Part shown: positions 1 through 10,168 of the stretch, piece after piece | How the letters are laid out: every line of letters starts with the position of its first letter | Numbering within the stretch: position 1 is the stretch's first letter | Assembly (NCBI GenBank): GCA_009746045.1 | Contig: RPFO01000132.1 | Location: forward strand, 1,570,590-1,600,180 | Length of the DNA stretch: 29,591 nt | Reading direction: 5' to 3' | Origin: Mesostigma viride | Taxonomy: Eukaryota > Streptophyta > Mesostigmatophyceae > Mesostigmatales > Mesostigmataceae | Translations under genes and position numbers: made by a program | Notes under the pieces: generated by a model | What the model was told of the DNA's origin: nothing | The model's input: the letters and a program-made list of their open reading frames with translations, nothing else | Database searches by the model: none

Positions 1-1388
1 CAGGATGTGCGTGATGATTGCACACACCAGGCTGCCCGCCTCCGCGACGTGCATCTGCTGGCTCCTGTCGGCCAGCCCACGGAAGGAGGCTGTGGCTGTC
101 TGTATGGCACGCCACACGGCCTCATCACCAGGGTGATGAAGTCGCGACCTTGCAGGTCGCCCTCCAGCAGTGCTGGTTGCTGCCCAGCTGCGGTGGGACC
201 CTGGGCCCCTCCGGCCCTGCCAGGGACTTGTCCTTGTTGCGGCTAGAGGGGGCCTGCCCCCCAGAGCCGCTGGAGGTGCCCGTGACACCCTCCATGGGGG
301 CTGCATCCCCCGCCAGCGCCGGAGGCGCCGGCGTCGCTGCCGGGGTCCCTGCGACCCCGGGCGCTTGTGTCGCCGCCGGGGTCCCTGCGACCCCGGTGGC
401 CTCCTCAGCCACCTGGCCCCCCACGCTGGGCGGGGGAGCCTGCGGCTGAGGTTGGACCCTCTGACCTGCCAGAGGGTCCTGGGTGGCTTCACCACCCATG
501 GGCGTGTTGGGGGCGTCTGCCGCCCCGCGCCCGTCGCAGGCGGCATCGCAGCCGCCTCACGCCTATCCGGGCCCCAGCCAACTGGCGTGACTTGGGGCCA
601 CGGCCCCAACGGAGTCAGCGCGATCTCTGGTCTGGAGACCACGCGCAGCGCCTCTCTCTGGCGCTGCCTGGACGCCCACTGATCAACAGTGCCGGGGTTG
701 TGCCTCGGCCGATTGGCGAAACAGTACAGCCAAACCGCCACCTGAACCAGTGGGACTGCATCCTAAGACGCCCCTCGATCAGCGTGTGCACCCGATGAAC
801 CTCTATCGCGTGTATCTGCTCATCTGGAAGCAACTGAAAACGTTGGTGCATGATCCGGCCGTTCACCGCAATGAACGCCGGGATGTCGTCCTCCCCAAGG
901 GGGAGAAAATGGGGTGGGCGCCCGAACGCGACCGGGGGCGGAACATGTTCCCCATACCGGTCAATGTCCATGGTGGCCATCTGTCGGCCCACGGAAAGGT
1001 TGCCAGACGTCGCAGGTGTCTGCGACGAAAGCTCAAGCGAAGGCCGAGGCCTCGCAGGCGGCACCTCGCCATCCTCCTCGAGGAATCACTCCGCTCACGA
1101 CCCCCGTCACCTGCGACGGGGGTCGTGCCCGGGGGACCTGCCCCCCAGGTGCCATGGCGGACGAACCGCCAGTGGCAAACGGCCGCCCGCTCGCCATCCC
1201 CGGGCGCCGGGCCCCACCTGCGGGCCCCGACGCCTGGGTTGGTCAGCGACCACCGTGCGGAAGGTGACGTTGGGCGTCACCCTCGCATCGGTGGTGGAGG
1301 GCGTGCCCTCCGGCGAAAGGCGGGGTGAGGTGCGCCTGGCAGGCGCCTTCCCCTTGTTGTTGCCGTTGTTGCCGTTGTTGGAAGCCAT
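1..1388 (-). pseudogene. Frameshifted low-complexity gag-like ORF, 3' end outside window
   Basis: On the minus strand a start at 1388, in good context (GATATGGC), opens an Asn/Gly-rich N-terminus, MASNNGNNGNNKGKAPARR. The same frame is interrupted by three stops between about 1075 and 1110, then reopens to about 615 with a segment that looks coding (MATMDIDRYGEHVPPP, then an FLPLGEDDIPAFIAVNG stretch). Pro/Ala/Thr-rich sequence continues in another frame over 125-499 (repeated AGTPAAT) and probably switches frame again near 126 into a helical segment (DEAVWRAIQTATASFRG) that runs off the window. No zinc knuckle, protease or RT is visible. The disordered N-terminus and helical tail resemble retroelement Gag, but a spliced host gene or a decayed ORF is possible. 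I do not recognise the family. Confidence 0.35.
326..395. repeat. Short GC-rich tandem duplication in the gag-like ORF
   Basis: The unit CGCCGGGGTCCCTGCGACCC, with small variations, occurs at about 329-356 and again at about 371-397, some 42 bp apart. It encodes the repeated Gly-Val-Ala-Gly-Thr-Pro-Ala-Ala-Thr of the minus-strand frame, so it expands the low-complexity protein linker. Confidence 0.6.
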
Positions 1389-1887
1389 ATCTTTTTTTTT
1401 GCTTGTAAAAAAAATATCGAACTTTTCAGTCCAAGTTGGATGGAGACTAGGGACGACGAACAACTGCGAAAGCTGAGAGCGAATGATGATTGTATTACAA
1501 TAATACAATGAGAGAGCAATGGAAGCTGAGAGCTCAGAATGGAACGTCTGGGCAAACTCGGGTGCTGTGGCACTCCCCAGTGCTACGCCTATATGCCTAT
1601 GGCGGTGCTACCTGCAGCACACGACCAGTGGACAACTGTACACTGCAATGCCATGCGACCACGTCACTAGCATCAACTACACTCGGCCCGTCCAGAACCG
1701 GATAACCCGGGTCTGGCGGGTCGAGCTGAAGTCTAGGCACAGTCTGGCACTAACCGCACATCGGTCCACATGACACCTCAGTACCGTACACCCTGCCGTA
1801 CTGTACTGAGGTGTCCCGCTCAGCCGCGGTAGGCAATACGCGGCGCGCAGGCCGGAAATCCGTGTGTCAGCCTAAGCATCTCAGCTA
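1389..1887. other. Non-coding stretch upstream of the minus-strand ORF
   Basis: No convincing gene is seen on either strand. Next to the minus-strand start lies an A/T-rich tract (1390-1425) and the near-palindromic TTGTATTACAATAATACAA around 1492-1510, both plausible promoter or leader sequence for the ORF ending at 1388. A strong hairpin lies at 1772-1815 and is listed separately. Confidence 0.4.
1772..1815. repeat. 18-bp inverted repeat (hairpin)
   Basis: GACACCTCAGTACCGTAC (1772-1789) and GTACTGTACTGAGGTGTC (1798-1815) are reverse complements except at one position, with an 8-nt loop. No U-run follows, so it does not look like an intrinsic terminator. It may be the relic of a small foldback element. 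Confidence 0.75.
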
Positions 1888-2001
1888 ACTATTACCAATC
1901 CACCAACATTTGCTTAAAACAATAAGTGGGCAATTACAGAACCCATGAGTGAGCCTGCCACGCTGCACCCATTTCATGATTGATTGTAGTTCTCGTTACC
2001 C
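1888..2001. repeat. Repeat A, copy 1 (114 bp)
   Basis: The segment from ACTATTACCAATCC to TTCTCGTTACCC recurs at 2302-2415 in the same orientation with a single difference (TGCTTAAAAC here, TGATTAAAAC there). In copy 2 it lies directly after repeat B; here it comes before repeat B, separated by a purine-rich spacer (2002-2036). It contains no ORF. Confidence 0.9.
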
Positions 2002-2036
2002 TTGAAACAAACACAAGAAGAGGGAGGGAGGGCGGG

Positions 2037-2292
2037 ACAAGAAAAAGAGACCTAGAACATCGTGCAATTGGCACTTTAGGGCGGCGTAGCCCGGGCTCGC
2101 CTCATGAGCCGTCAGCAACAGTAACTTAATTGCTACTTAACTTAACGAACTAGAAATGGCCATACAAAACTGGCCAACTAATTCTAACTCATGGAACCGG
2201 TCCAGCCCAAGGCCCACCGTCCCGTAGTACCACTCACATAGCGGCGTTCATTCTCATCTGTTATAAAGAAACTACGTTCAGAGAACACCGAT
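2037..2292. repeat. Repeat B, copy 1 (256 bp)
   Basis: The segment from ACAAGAAAAAGAGACC to AGAGAACACCGAT recurs at 3417-3672, same orientation, with one mismatch (CCAACTAATT against CCAAATAATT). It carries the short motif TGGCCA twice and ends with TATAAAGAAACTACGTTCAG, a block also found in diverged form at 11281-11313 near a tyrosine-recombinase fragment. It is non-coding and probably a terminal or LTR-like repeat of a transposable element. Confidence 0.9.
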
Positions 2293-2301
2293 TCTATTCC
2301 C

Positions 2302-2415
2302 ACTATTACCAATCCACCAACATTTGATTAAAACAATAAGTGGGCAATTACAGAACCCATGAGTGAGCCTGCCACGCTGCACCCATTTCATGATTGATTG
2401 TAGTTCTCGTTACCC
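2302..2415. repeat. Repeat A, copy 2 (114 bp)
   Basis: Direct repeat of 1888-2001 with one mismatch. Here it follows repeat B after a 9-bp link (TCTATTCCC), so B and A together form one composite block, 2037-2415. The diverged copy at 11281-11360 keeps the same B-then-A order. Confidence 0.9.
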
Positions 2416-3416
2416 AACCCCCCTTTCCTGGTGCTTTATCTCCAAAGCTCCGCCAACCACTTTCGCTCAGTGGCTCTCGAGGCTGCCCTGCCGCAACGGT
2501 CACGACCATTACAATCGCCGGCGGCTGTAGCGAGCCTCATGCACGATAACCCTTCGCAGGGCCCCCCCCAGCCTTCCACCCTCGGCCAGTAAAAGAGGGT
2601 GTTGAATGTGCACGCAAAGACAAGGAAGAAGACGCCTCGTTTAACGACCACGGACCTCCCTCAAAGGCCAGTGCCGCCCTAACGTGACGACAACTTGTAG
2701 GACGTCACCCGATGCCACCATATCTCGATTACTGTCAACGTTGTCACCTGGGGGAGTAACTTTCCATATTTCAGGTTTTAGTTGATGAGCAGGCTCTCAT
2801 CACACACCCCAGCGGCCGATAAAGCGCAAGCGCAACTGGGCCGGCCAAAATATTTGGTCCTGCCCGGCCCAGGTCCGTCTGTTAAACTGGCCCCTTAAGT
2901 CTCGGTCTGAATCGAAATATTGCATAATTCCGGAATTCGTCCCCACCACATTCCCGAGACCTCACGCACCCATAAGAGCGGATGCTGGTAAATATTTTTC
3001 TACTTACGCGAGGGCCGACAGACTTGTCGTCCATCACAATGCCCACTGAAAGTAACCCGACCACCCTTCCTTCGGCAGTCAGTAGTCAGGAACTGCAACC
3101 CTGCTGCGACATTCCGCAGCAAAGCGGTAGGCACTGCAGCGTGGCACGGAAATCTTACTCATGGTTTCAGAGTTCCGTACAGGTGCCACGCGCAGGCAAA
3201 CGCGAAGTATTTTATAGTCTCTCGTCGGCCAAGAACCCAGCTGCGGGGAGAAAACCGACGAGAGTAATAAATTTCTTTTTCACAGTCACGTGACTGTTCA
3301 AGCTATGTCAGTCACGCGCCATCTCTAATCGGCCACCGCCAGCCAAAAGGCTGACGCGATTAGGGCAGCATTAAATTTCTTGTAATCCGCCATACCCATA
3401 CCCCATACATCCGATT
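2416..3416. other. Non-coding spacer between the two B repeats
   Basis: About 1 kb with no recognisable coding region on either strand; the short ORFs present show no domain. It contains a 10-bp perfect stem CTCTCGTCGG/CCGACGAGAG (3219-3228 with 3255-3264) and the 14-bp palindrome CAGTCACGTGACTG (3285-3298). Being bounded by near-identical direct repeats, it could be the interior of a short non-autonomous LTR-type (TRIM-like) element, but no primer-binding site or polypurine tract is evident. Confidence 0.4.
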
Positions 3417-3672
3417 ACAAGAAAAAGAGACCTAGAACATCGTGCAATTGGCACTTTAGGGCGGCGTAGCCCGGGCTCGCCTCATGAGCCGTCAGCAACA
3501 GTAACTTAATTGCTACTTAACTTAACGAACTAGAAATGGCCATACAAAACTGGCCAAATAATTCTAACTCATGGAACCGGTCCAGCCCAAGGCCCACCGT
3601 CCCGTAGTACCACTCACATAGCGGCGTTCATTCTCATCTGTTATAAAGAAACTACGTTCAGAGAACACCGAT
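3417..3672. repeat. Repeat B, copy 2 (256 bp)
   Basis: Direct copy of 2037-2292 at 255 of 256 positions, 1,380 bp downstream. Unlike copy 1 it is not followed by repeat A; the sequence changes abruptly after ACACCGAT to CTGAGAGTGG. The flanks therefore differ, which argues for separate insertions or a rearrangement rather than one simple tandem duplication. Confidence 0.9.
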
Positions 3673-3697
3673 ACTGAGAGTGGAAAACACGGTGCGG

Positions 3698-3787
3698 CCA
3701 ACACTGGGCGCAGTCTACCATAGCCAACACTGGGCCAGGGCAAATGACAATGCCAACACTGGGCAGGGTCACACGACCAACACTGGG
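3698..3787. repeat. Four spaced copies of CCAACACTGGG
   Basis: The 11-mer CCAACACTGGG occurs at 3698, 3724, 3753 and 3777, with starts 26, 29 and 24 bp apart and non-identical spacers. It could be a small array of protein-binding sites or a decayed minisatellite; nothing in the flanks decides between them. Confidence 0.8.
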
Positions 3788-4317
3788 TCGGGGCCACACA
3801 CGGCTAGCAAGCAAAACAACTCTAGGCACACAAAGTAGTGGCGGCTAATGCATTATGCACCGTTGATTTACATCTGACGGCACTGCAGCTTAGCGTCTCT
3901 ACAACCACGGAAAGAACACTAGATAATAACGACTTTGCAGCCTGTAATCTATTGTCCACATCATGGTACATTGTGTGTGTGGTCTGATAGGCTCAAAGTC
4001 CTATCGCCTCCAGGGCGGCACCACAAACTGCGGACCTGATCTGATCCGGAGAGAGCCGATGTAAATTACGGCACCTGTAACGGTGCTGACAGGTAACGCT
4101 TGCTGTATTCCGAGCAACATCATTCGGATTTTAGTACACTCAAACATTGTATATGATATTAAGTTAGTCAACGACCTGTGGGTGCAATTAATAGGGATGC
4201 AAACCCAACAACAAGTCGTGTAAATAAACACCTAGCTGACGGCGTCAATTTTCCCCGCATATAATGCGTGATACCATAATGCGTGACAAAAGTAGAGAAA
4301 CATCGCTAGATATTTGA
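3788..4317. other. Non-coding stretch before the Ty3 element
   Basis: No gene is seen. The Ty3 reading frame downstream has its last upstream stop (TGA) at 4315-4317. No sequence resembling the Ty3 LTR start (TGTTACGTCGCG), gag or protease is present here, so the 5' part of that element is missing rather than merely unannotated. TGCGTGATACCATAATGCGTGA at 4266-4287 is a short direct duplication of ATGCGTGA. Confidence 0.5.
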
Positions 4318-6138
4318 CAAGAAGTACAGGAGATACCTATCACTAATAATAGTGTGGATATAGATATAAACACAGTGGATACAATAGGAGTGGGATTTAC
4401 TGAAAATGAAATAGTAAGATACATGGCTGTGATAGATTCCTCAAAGGTTTTTGAAGAAAAGACTCCTTCTTATCCTCCTCCTCGTTCTGTTTTACACCGT
4501 GTAGTTATCAAGGACGGTGCAGTTCCTACGCACTCTCCGATGTATAGAATGGGCCCTACCGAATTAAAGGAACTAAAACAGATTTTAGTGTCGCTATTAG
4601 AAGCAGGATTGATAGAGCCTAGTAACTCTCCCTACTCAGCTGGTGTCCTGTTAGTTCCTAAGCCAAATGGCAAGTTTCGCCTAGTTACTGATTATAGGAA
4701 GTTGAATGATATTACTGTGAAGTCTAAATACCCTCTACCTCGTATTGATGATATATTTAATAAGGTTAAAGGTTCCACTTGTTTCACAGTACTGGATTGT
4801 GCGGATGGGTTTTGGCAGTTGCGGATAGCTCCCGAGGATTGCCATAAAACCGCCTTTGCCACCCCTTTTGGTCATTACCAGTTTAGAGTAGCGGCTATGG
4901 GACTCTGTAACTCGCCTGCCTCTTTTCAAATGTTAATGAATGAAGTGCTTAGACCTGTTATGGGAAATTCTCACCTTCCTCAAGTATCCTCTGATTTAAA
5001 GGATCCTTCCTTCTCCTCTGTTTCTTTATCTGAGCATGACCGTTCTTGTGCTCAAGCGTACTTAGATGATATTCTTATTTACTCTCCTGATTTTGAAACG
5101 CACCTACGTGATTTAAAGAAAGTATTAGAAATAATGGCTGAAAATTCTTTGTGGGCGCGCCGTGCTAAAGTTCGTTCGGGTAGGAGTGTCCCATTTTTAG
5201 GGCACGTTCTGTCAGATGCCGGGGTCGCTACCGACCCGGATAAAACTAAGTCAATTCAGGAATGGCCTACCCCTACCGACGTTAAAGGTGTACGTAGTTT
5301 TCTAGGAATTGCTTCTTACTATAGGCGCTTCATCCCGCGTTTCGCAACTATAGCAGCCCCTATTAATCATTTATTAAAGAAGGATATCCCCTTTGTTTGG
5401 AGTAGTGAATGTCAGTCGGCTTTTCAGTGCCTAAAATCCCTACTCCTTTCCCCTCCTGTACTCATCCTACCGGATACTACTAAACCTTTTGTTGTGGCTA
5501 CAGATGCTAGTAAGGTAGCTATAGGTGGCGTCCTTCTCCAGGATCAGGGTCAGGGCTTACAGCCAATTGAGTATATCTCTAGGACAATGCTTCCTGCGGA
5601 GCGTAACTATCCCGTACACCAGCAGGAACTCTTAGCGGTGGTGTATTGTTGCCACGCGTGGCAGCACTTTCTTAAAGGTGCTCAATTTGATGTCTGCCTG
5701 AATGAACCCTGTGAGCTAGATCCTTATAGATTAGTTATCCAAACGGATCACCGTCCCCTTACCCATCTTCTCTCCCAACCCAACCTTACCCCTCGGCAAG
5801 CGCGCTGGATGGAATTTTTAGCACAGTTTTCCCCTTTCAAACTTCAGTATGTCAAGGGTGTAGATAACATAGTACCAGATGCACTCTCTCGTCGTGCAGA
5901 CTACTCCTTTTTCGAGGACCTTGATGTTCTCAATACTACTCTAGTTCCTACTACTATGGGTGTAACCCCTTATGGTGAACTACCTGATGATGAATCCTAT
6001 GCCTACCTCTTTCATACAGCTGTTCGCATGCCTGATCTTCTTTCTCACGTAGGACTCTCTCTCCCGTGTGAGGCCCTTCCCGTGGCCTCGGTGGGGGGGA
6101 GGGGAAAAATAAAATTTCTGTACCGCTTAGCCATATAG
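4318..6138 (+). CDS. pol: Ty3 reverse transcriptase-RNase H (Pol, 5' partial)
   Basis: Copies retrotransposon RNA into DNA and removes the RNA strand. The frame is open from 4318 after a TGA; the first in-frame ATG is 4423 (571 aa), but the true start was probably upstream in a lost gag-protease region. RT motifs run from SNSPYSAGVLLVPKPNGKFR through YLDD (codons at 5059-5070). RNase H follows, with ATDAS (Asp codon 5503), HQQELLAV and QTDHRPL, and ends at VPDALSRR. A segment of about 30 residues (NSHLPQVSSDLK...) separates the LRPVMG helix from the YLDD strand, where Ty3 enzymes usually have only a short link. RNase H also has a short acidic insertion before its third acidic residue. The frame ends artificially at 6138 after a G7-A-G4-A5 tract; the protein continues in another frame. 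Confidence 0.92.
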   Translation, partial: QEVQEIPITNNSVDIDINTVDTIGVGFTENEIVRYMAVIDSSKVFEEKTPSYPPPRSVLHRVVIKDGAVPTHSPMYRMGPTELKELKQILVSLLEAGLIEPSNSPYSAGVLLVPKPNGKFRLVTDYRKLNDITVKSKYPLPRIDDIFNKVKGSTCFTVLDCADGFWQLRIAPEDCHKTAFATPFGHYQFRVAAMGLCNSPASFQMLMNEVLRPVMGNSHLPQVSSDLKDPSFSSVSLSEHDRSCAQAYLDDILIYSPDFETHLRDLKKVLEIMAENSLWARRAKVRSGRSVPFLGHVLSDAGVATDPDKTKSIQEWPTPTDVKGVRSFLGIASYYRRFIPRFATIAAPINHLLKKDIPFVWSSECQSAFQCLKSLLLSPPVLILPDTTKPFVVATDASKVAIGGVLLQDQGQGLQPIEYISRTMLPAERNYPVHQQELLAVVYCCHAWQHFLKGAQFDVCLNEPCELDPYRLVIQTDHRPLTHLLSQPNLTPRQARWMEFLAQFSPFKLQYVKGVDNIVPDALSRRADYSFFEDLDVLNTTLVPTTMGVTPYGELPDDESYAYLFHTAVRMPDLLSHVGLSLPCEALPVASVGGRGKIKFLYRLAI

Positions 6139-6464
6139 CGACTAGGTCAGGAAAGTCTTACGAAAACGTAGTCCCTCTAGGACCTCCCCTTCTCTTTGGC
6201 AAGGCGGTAGGAGATCTCTTTAAACCTGTTCTGGATACCTCTGTAGCGATGCCTACCTCTGATCTTGAACGCCTTATTAGTAGATTTACGGCCACTGAGC
6301 CGGAAGCATTAGCTGCCATTGCTGCACATCCCCAACAATTAGGCAAGCATCCTTGTAAATTTGTAGGTGGGTTTTTATATGTGCAGGTAGCAGATTCTCC
6401 CCCTCAATGGCGCCTGTATGTCCCTCCTATCTGTCGCTCCTCCTTGCTTTTGAGTTGCATGACT
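6072..6464 (+). CDS. Ty3 Pol linker between RNase H and integrase (frame-shifted piece)
   Basis: This is the -1 frame relative to the RT ORF and carries the continuation of Pol: after the G/A-rich tract it reads KNKISVPLSHIATRSG and runs to the start of the integrase N-terminal domain (LYVPPICRSSLLL). One base added to the G run near 6091-6102 would join it to the RT frame, and one T added to TTTT at about 6441-6445 would join it to the integrase frame. There is no independent start that matters; it should be read as the middle of one Pol polyprotein. Confidence 0.75.
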
Positions 6465-7774
6465 TAGCTGCTCATCAGGGTGGTAAACGGGTACGGGACT
6501 TAGTAGCCCGCTCTTATTACTGGCCTTCCCTTTATAAGGATGTAGATGAGTATGTTAGAACTTGTCAATCTTGCCAGGAGATGAAACCCAATAACGTAGG
6601 ACAGATAGCAGAACCTAGGACCTTGCCTGACCCCATCATGCCGTGGGATTCTATCATGATGGATTTTGTAGGACCTTTTAGAAAGAATGATAGGGGCAAT
6701 GCCCAAATCCTTGTGTTCATAGATCGTTTTACTCGTATGTGCCATCTTGTGCCGTGTCCTTTAGAACTCACAGCACGTGATTGCGCACGCCTATACCTCA
6801 ATAATGTATATAGATATCATGGTTTGAGTAGGCAGTTTATTAGTGATAAGGATAAATTATTTACCTCAGATTTTTGGCAGCAGTTTTTCGCTGCCATCGG
6901 TACCAAGGTTACCTACGGTACTGCCTACCACTCCTCCTCCTCTCATTTAGTAGAGCGTCTTAATAGGGTAGTAGAAGAAGCGCTTAGGCACTATGTTAAT
7001 GGCTCGGGTAGTGATTGGGAGGATTATTTATGTTTGGTAGAGTTCTCCCTCAACAATTGTCCCCAAGCTGCGCATGGATATACGCCCTTCTTCTTAGATA
7101 CTGGTAGACAGCCTCTTACTCCTACCTCTCTCTTAGCTAGTCCTCTACGGGACAAGGATGATGTGTCCCGAGATACTGTAGAAGGTGTACGGTCCTTACT
7201 AGATAGAATGAAAACTGCTCATGACCACGCGATCTCAGGGTACCAAAAAGCTCAGTCTAAGTACCTTGCTAGGTTGCGTGCCTCCTTAGATAGAAGAGCA
7301 CCTGAGATAGAAATAGGAGATCTAGTATTAGTAGAAGGCCCTCGTGTTGGCCGTTTTGCTCATAAGTTTGAAGCAGAACTTAAGGTCAAACTTAGGCCCG
7401 CCTTCTTAGGACCCTTCCATGTTTTGTCTAGAGTAGGAAATTTCCTATATAAAGTCGATATCCCTACCTCTTGGCAGACACATTCGAACACCTTCCATAG
7501 GAGCCAGCTGAAACTGTACCACCCTAGTACGTTCGCTGGTAGAGAGCTAGCGCCTGCCCCTTTAGAGCATAACCCTGACACTGGGGAAGTAGAAGACGAA
7601 GTAGAAAGCATCGTGGCCCATAGAGATATCAAAAAGGGCCGCGGTACCCAGCGTCAGTATAAAGTGAAGTGGATGTATGCTCGTAGTGAAGTAGATAAGG
7701 TCTGGTATACGGAGAGTGAGCTAGATGGGTGTAGTCGCCTGCTCCAGGAATATAAAACCCTGCACAAGCTCTAG
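6441..7774 (+). CDS. pol: Ty3 integrase with chromodomain (Pol C-terminal part)
   Basis: Inserts the cDNA copy into chromosomes. The zinc-binding domain is ELHDLAAH...CQSC (His codons about 6454-6473, Cys pair about 6562-6573). The catalytic core has Asp in MMDFVGP (about 6661), Asp in ISDKDKLF (about 6845) and Glu in VERLNR (about 6953), a DDE triad. A GPY/F-like module (FLGPFHVLSRVGNFLYKVD) follows near 7405-7460. The C-terminus (VESIVAHRDI...QYKVKWMYA...VWYTESEL, about 7601-7720) matches a chromodomain, which in chromoviruses directs insertion to marked chromatin. The usual GQTER segment before the catalytic Glu reads SSSSHLVER here. The stop is at 7772-7774. The ATG at 6407 lies in sequence that belongs to the other frame. 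Confidence 0.9.
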
Positions 7775-7850
7775 TTGTAGGCTTTCTCCTCTCTTATGTT
7801 ATGTCTGCTGTCGACGGGTGGTTGGTTGTCCCCTCCCCTCCGCAGCCGTC

Positions 7851-10168
7851 ATGTCAGAGCCTACCCCTCCGGCTGAGAGCCCGCTGCCGTCCCTGCCCCT
7901 ACCGGACCCTGAGCTGTACTTCGAGGCCCTTCCGGGCCGCTGGGTGTCGCGGTCCAGTTATCCGGGTGGCGTTGTGCAGCCGGCCCTCCAGGCCCAACAT
8001 GCGAGTCTAGTCCGGGCTGCTCTCTTCACGGTCACGTGGTACGGTCCTTCCCCTGACGAGCCGCATCAGCTTGTTTTGCACGGGTTCGACGATGCCGGGC
8101 ACTGTTTGTTGGGGTGTGGTTCCCGCTGTCCAGCCTTGGGACAGATAGATGCGGTTCTCCAGTGCTCCCGTGTGTTCTCCTACCTTTCCACCCCTGTGGG
8201 CCGCTCCTGCCTACGGGATGTGTTCCCCTGGCTTCCGGCTGAGGATGATGCTGAGGTAGATGAGAACCCCTGCGACCTTCTGCGGGCCGTAGAATTCATG
8301 GAGATAGCTGATCAGTCGGCGGGAGTAGCAGTTGGTGGTCCTGCCCCTACGGGCGCCCCATCCGAGGTACATTATACTCCAGAATATTCTGCCTCGAGCG
8401 CTGCGTCCGCCTCCTCGGCGTCTGCTCCTCCCTCTCCGGTCCCGTCGTCCCCTCGGTCGACCCGGTGTGTTGCAGTGGAGCCTACCCCTTCGGGTTTGCC
8501 TGATCCTCTTTCGGCGACAGTTTCTGCGATGCAGGCGCAGATCCAGTCCCTGACGGCGGCCTTCGGGGCCTTCATGGCGGCCCAGGCGCACGCTCCAGCC
8601 ACGCCAGGTGGGGTGTCTGTTGCAGCTGTGCCCCCTTCCCCTTCGGTCGCCTCGACGTCTACGGGTCCGACCGTGTCGCACGAGCCCTCGGCGGCTGCGG
8701 TTCCCTCTGGTGCTGCAGCTCCTACGCCTTCGGCTACCGCTGCGCCTGCTACTGACGTACCTGCGCCTCGGCGCGAGTCCGCCGTCCCAGTGGCCGCGCC
8801 CGCCGCCGCCGCGTCCGAGCCGCCCACCACGTCAGCGCCGCCCTCGCGGGGTTTCTTCAGCGACCCGGGCGGTCTTCCCAGGCTTTGGGAGGGCGGTCCT
8901 CCGCAGAGGATCCCGGTGCCTGACTGGAGCTTGGACGGTAACCAGTCGTATGCCGGATTGCCTGTCCCCACGGGTCCTATTTTCAACATGTGGCCTGGTG
9001 GTGCTCCACCCCCAGAGACCGGCGCGCCAGTTGCGGAGGCGGGTCCGTCGCGACCCCCGCGGCATCGGGTCCGACGCGGCCCCCTGTTGTACCGGCGCCT
9101 TCTGCGCCTGTGCCGGTTCCTACCCCTTCGTCGGCCCCTGCCCCTTCGGCCCCGCGGTCTTTGGCTGCGGTTGTTCGGTCCAGTGGCTCTGACCCGCGCG
9201 CCACCCGCGCTGCCGATTCCCTTCGGGAGTTGTCAGAGGGCGATCGGGATCGGGCCCCTTCTGTGGTGCATGCGACTCCGGAGTCGCGCGACACGCCTGT
9301 CTTCGGGTATGGTATGTCTGCGCTCGCTTGCCGCCAGTGTGACCTGCCGCGCGCCTCCGCCGAGCTTGCCATTTCGCCCATGTCCTACGGGTTCTCCCAG
9401 GTGTGTCGGGCGCCGCGGGACCGTGGCCTACCAGTTGAGACTGATCGGCCTCCTTTCGACATGGTTATTTTAGCTGATCCGGTGTTCCAGGGTGAGATCC
9501 TGGTTCGGCGCGTCCTGTACCGCTGGGCTCGGCGCCACAATGACTTGGACACCTACGGCGGGTTCCAGTGGGCTTACCCTCCGCCTCTGGGCATTATGGC
9601 CTCAGATGCTCTTACGGTAGATTTTCCTGCGGTGCCGGGTGCCACGTACAGCACCGTCCTTCAGCCCATCCTAGAGTGGGATGCCCGTCGTCCAGCGCCC
9701 ATCCCGGGCCAGGGTTTGGACTCTCGGGGTCATCCTCCTCCCCGGGCTAGCGACTACCTCGAGACGTTCGGGTCGCGACAGTGTGCCCGCCGGTGGCGCT
9801 CCCGCGAGATTCGGCATATCCGGTTGTGGCCGTCCAACGTGGAGCCCCTGGTAGATCTGTTTTTCCCGACGGGTATGCGCCCTCGGATCCGGTATCATCG
9901 CCTGCTCCTTCGGGCTCTCTGCCTGATCGCGGTAGAGCCTTTCCTACGCCTCTTTGCCTGCGGTTTCCTGGACTGGGCCCGGGGCCAGGTCGTTCTTACA
10001 CAGCATAGGTACTACTGGGCCTTCCTGGGACTTTTCCCTGACGGCGTGTGGGCCGATGTTTTCCTCACTGTAGATAGGCACGACAATGCTGAGGATGTGT
10101 CTCACTACCAGGCTTACCTGGATGTCCTGCTGGCCTCCCGTGGTACCTACCAGACGGATGGCCATTAG
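7851..10168 (+). CDS. Unidentified third ORF of the Ty3 element (about 770 aa, one frame break)
   Basis: It starts at ATG 7851 (MSEPTPPAESPLPSLPLPDP), 77 bp after the Pol stop, and ends at TAG 10168. The first frame is open to 9473, but coding character leaves it near 9055 in a CCCCC run; the -1 frame then carries the protein to the end. One extra C gives about 772 aa. Three parts are visible: an N-terminal folded region (ELYFEALPGRWVSRSSYPGG to about residue 150); a long Pro/Ala/Ser/Thr-rich linker with a short helical AMQAQIQSLTAAFGAFMAA; and a folded C-terminus rich in aromatics (WARRHNDLDTYGGFQWAYPP, RYYWAFLGLFPDGVWADVF). No zinc knuckle, signal peptide or convincing transmembrane anchor is seen. 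It lies where env lies in retroviruses, but nothing shows it is an envelope. It may be a displaced Gag or an accessory protein. Confidence 0.7.

Noticed and set aside
2436-2651. 71-codon minus ORF with a hydrophobic start (VFFLVFACTFNTLFYW)
   Set aside because: It might suggest a signal peptide, but it is short, isolated, without a domain and lies between repeats.
8211-8989. Long antisense ORFs opposite the Ty3 third ORF
   Set aside because: They mirror the GC-rich P/A/S-coding strand and have no domain; shadow frames.
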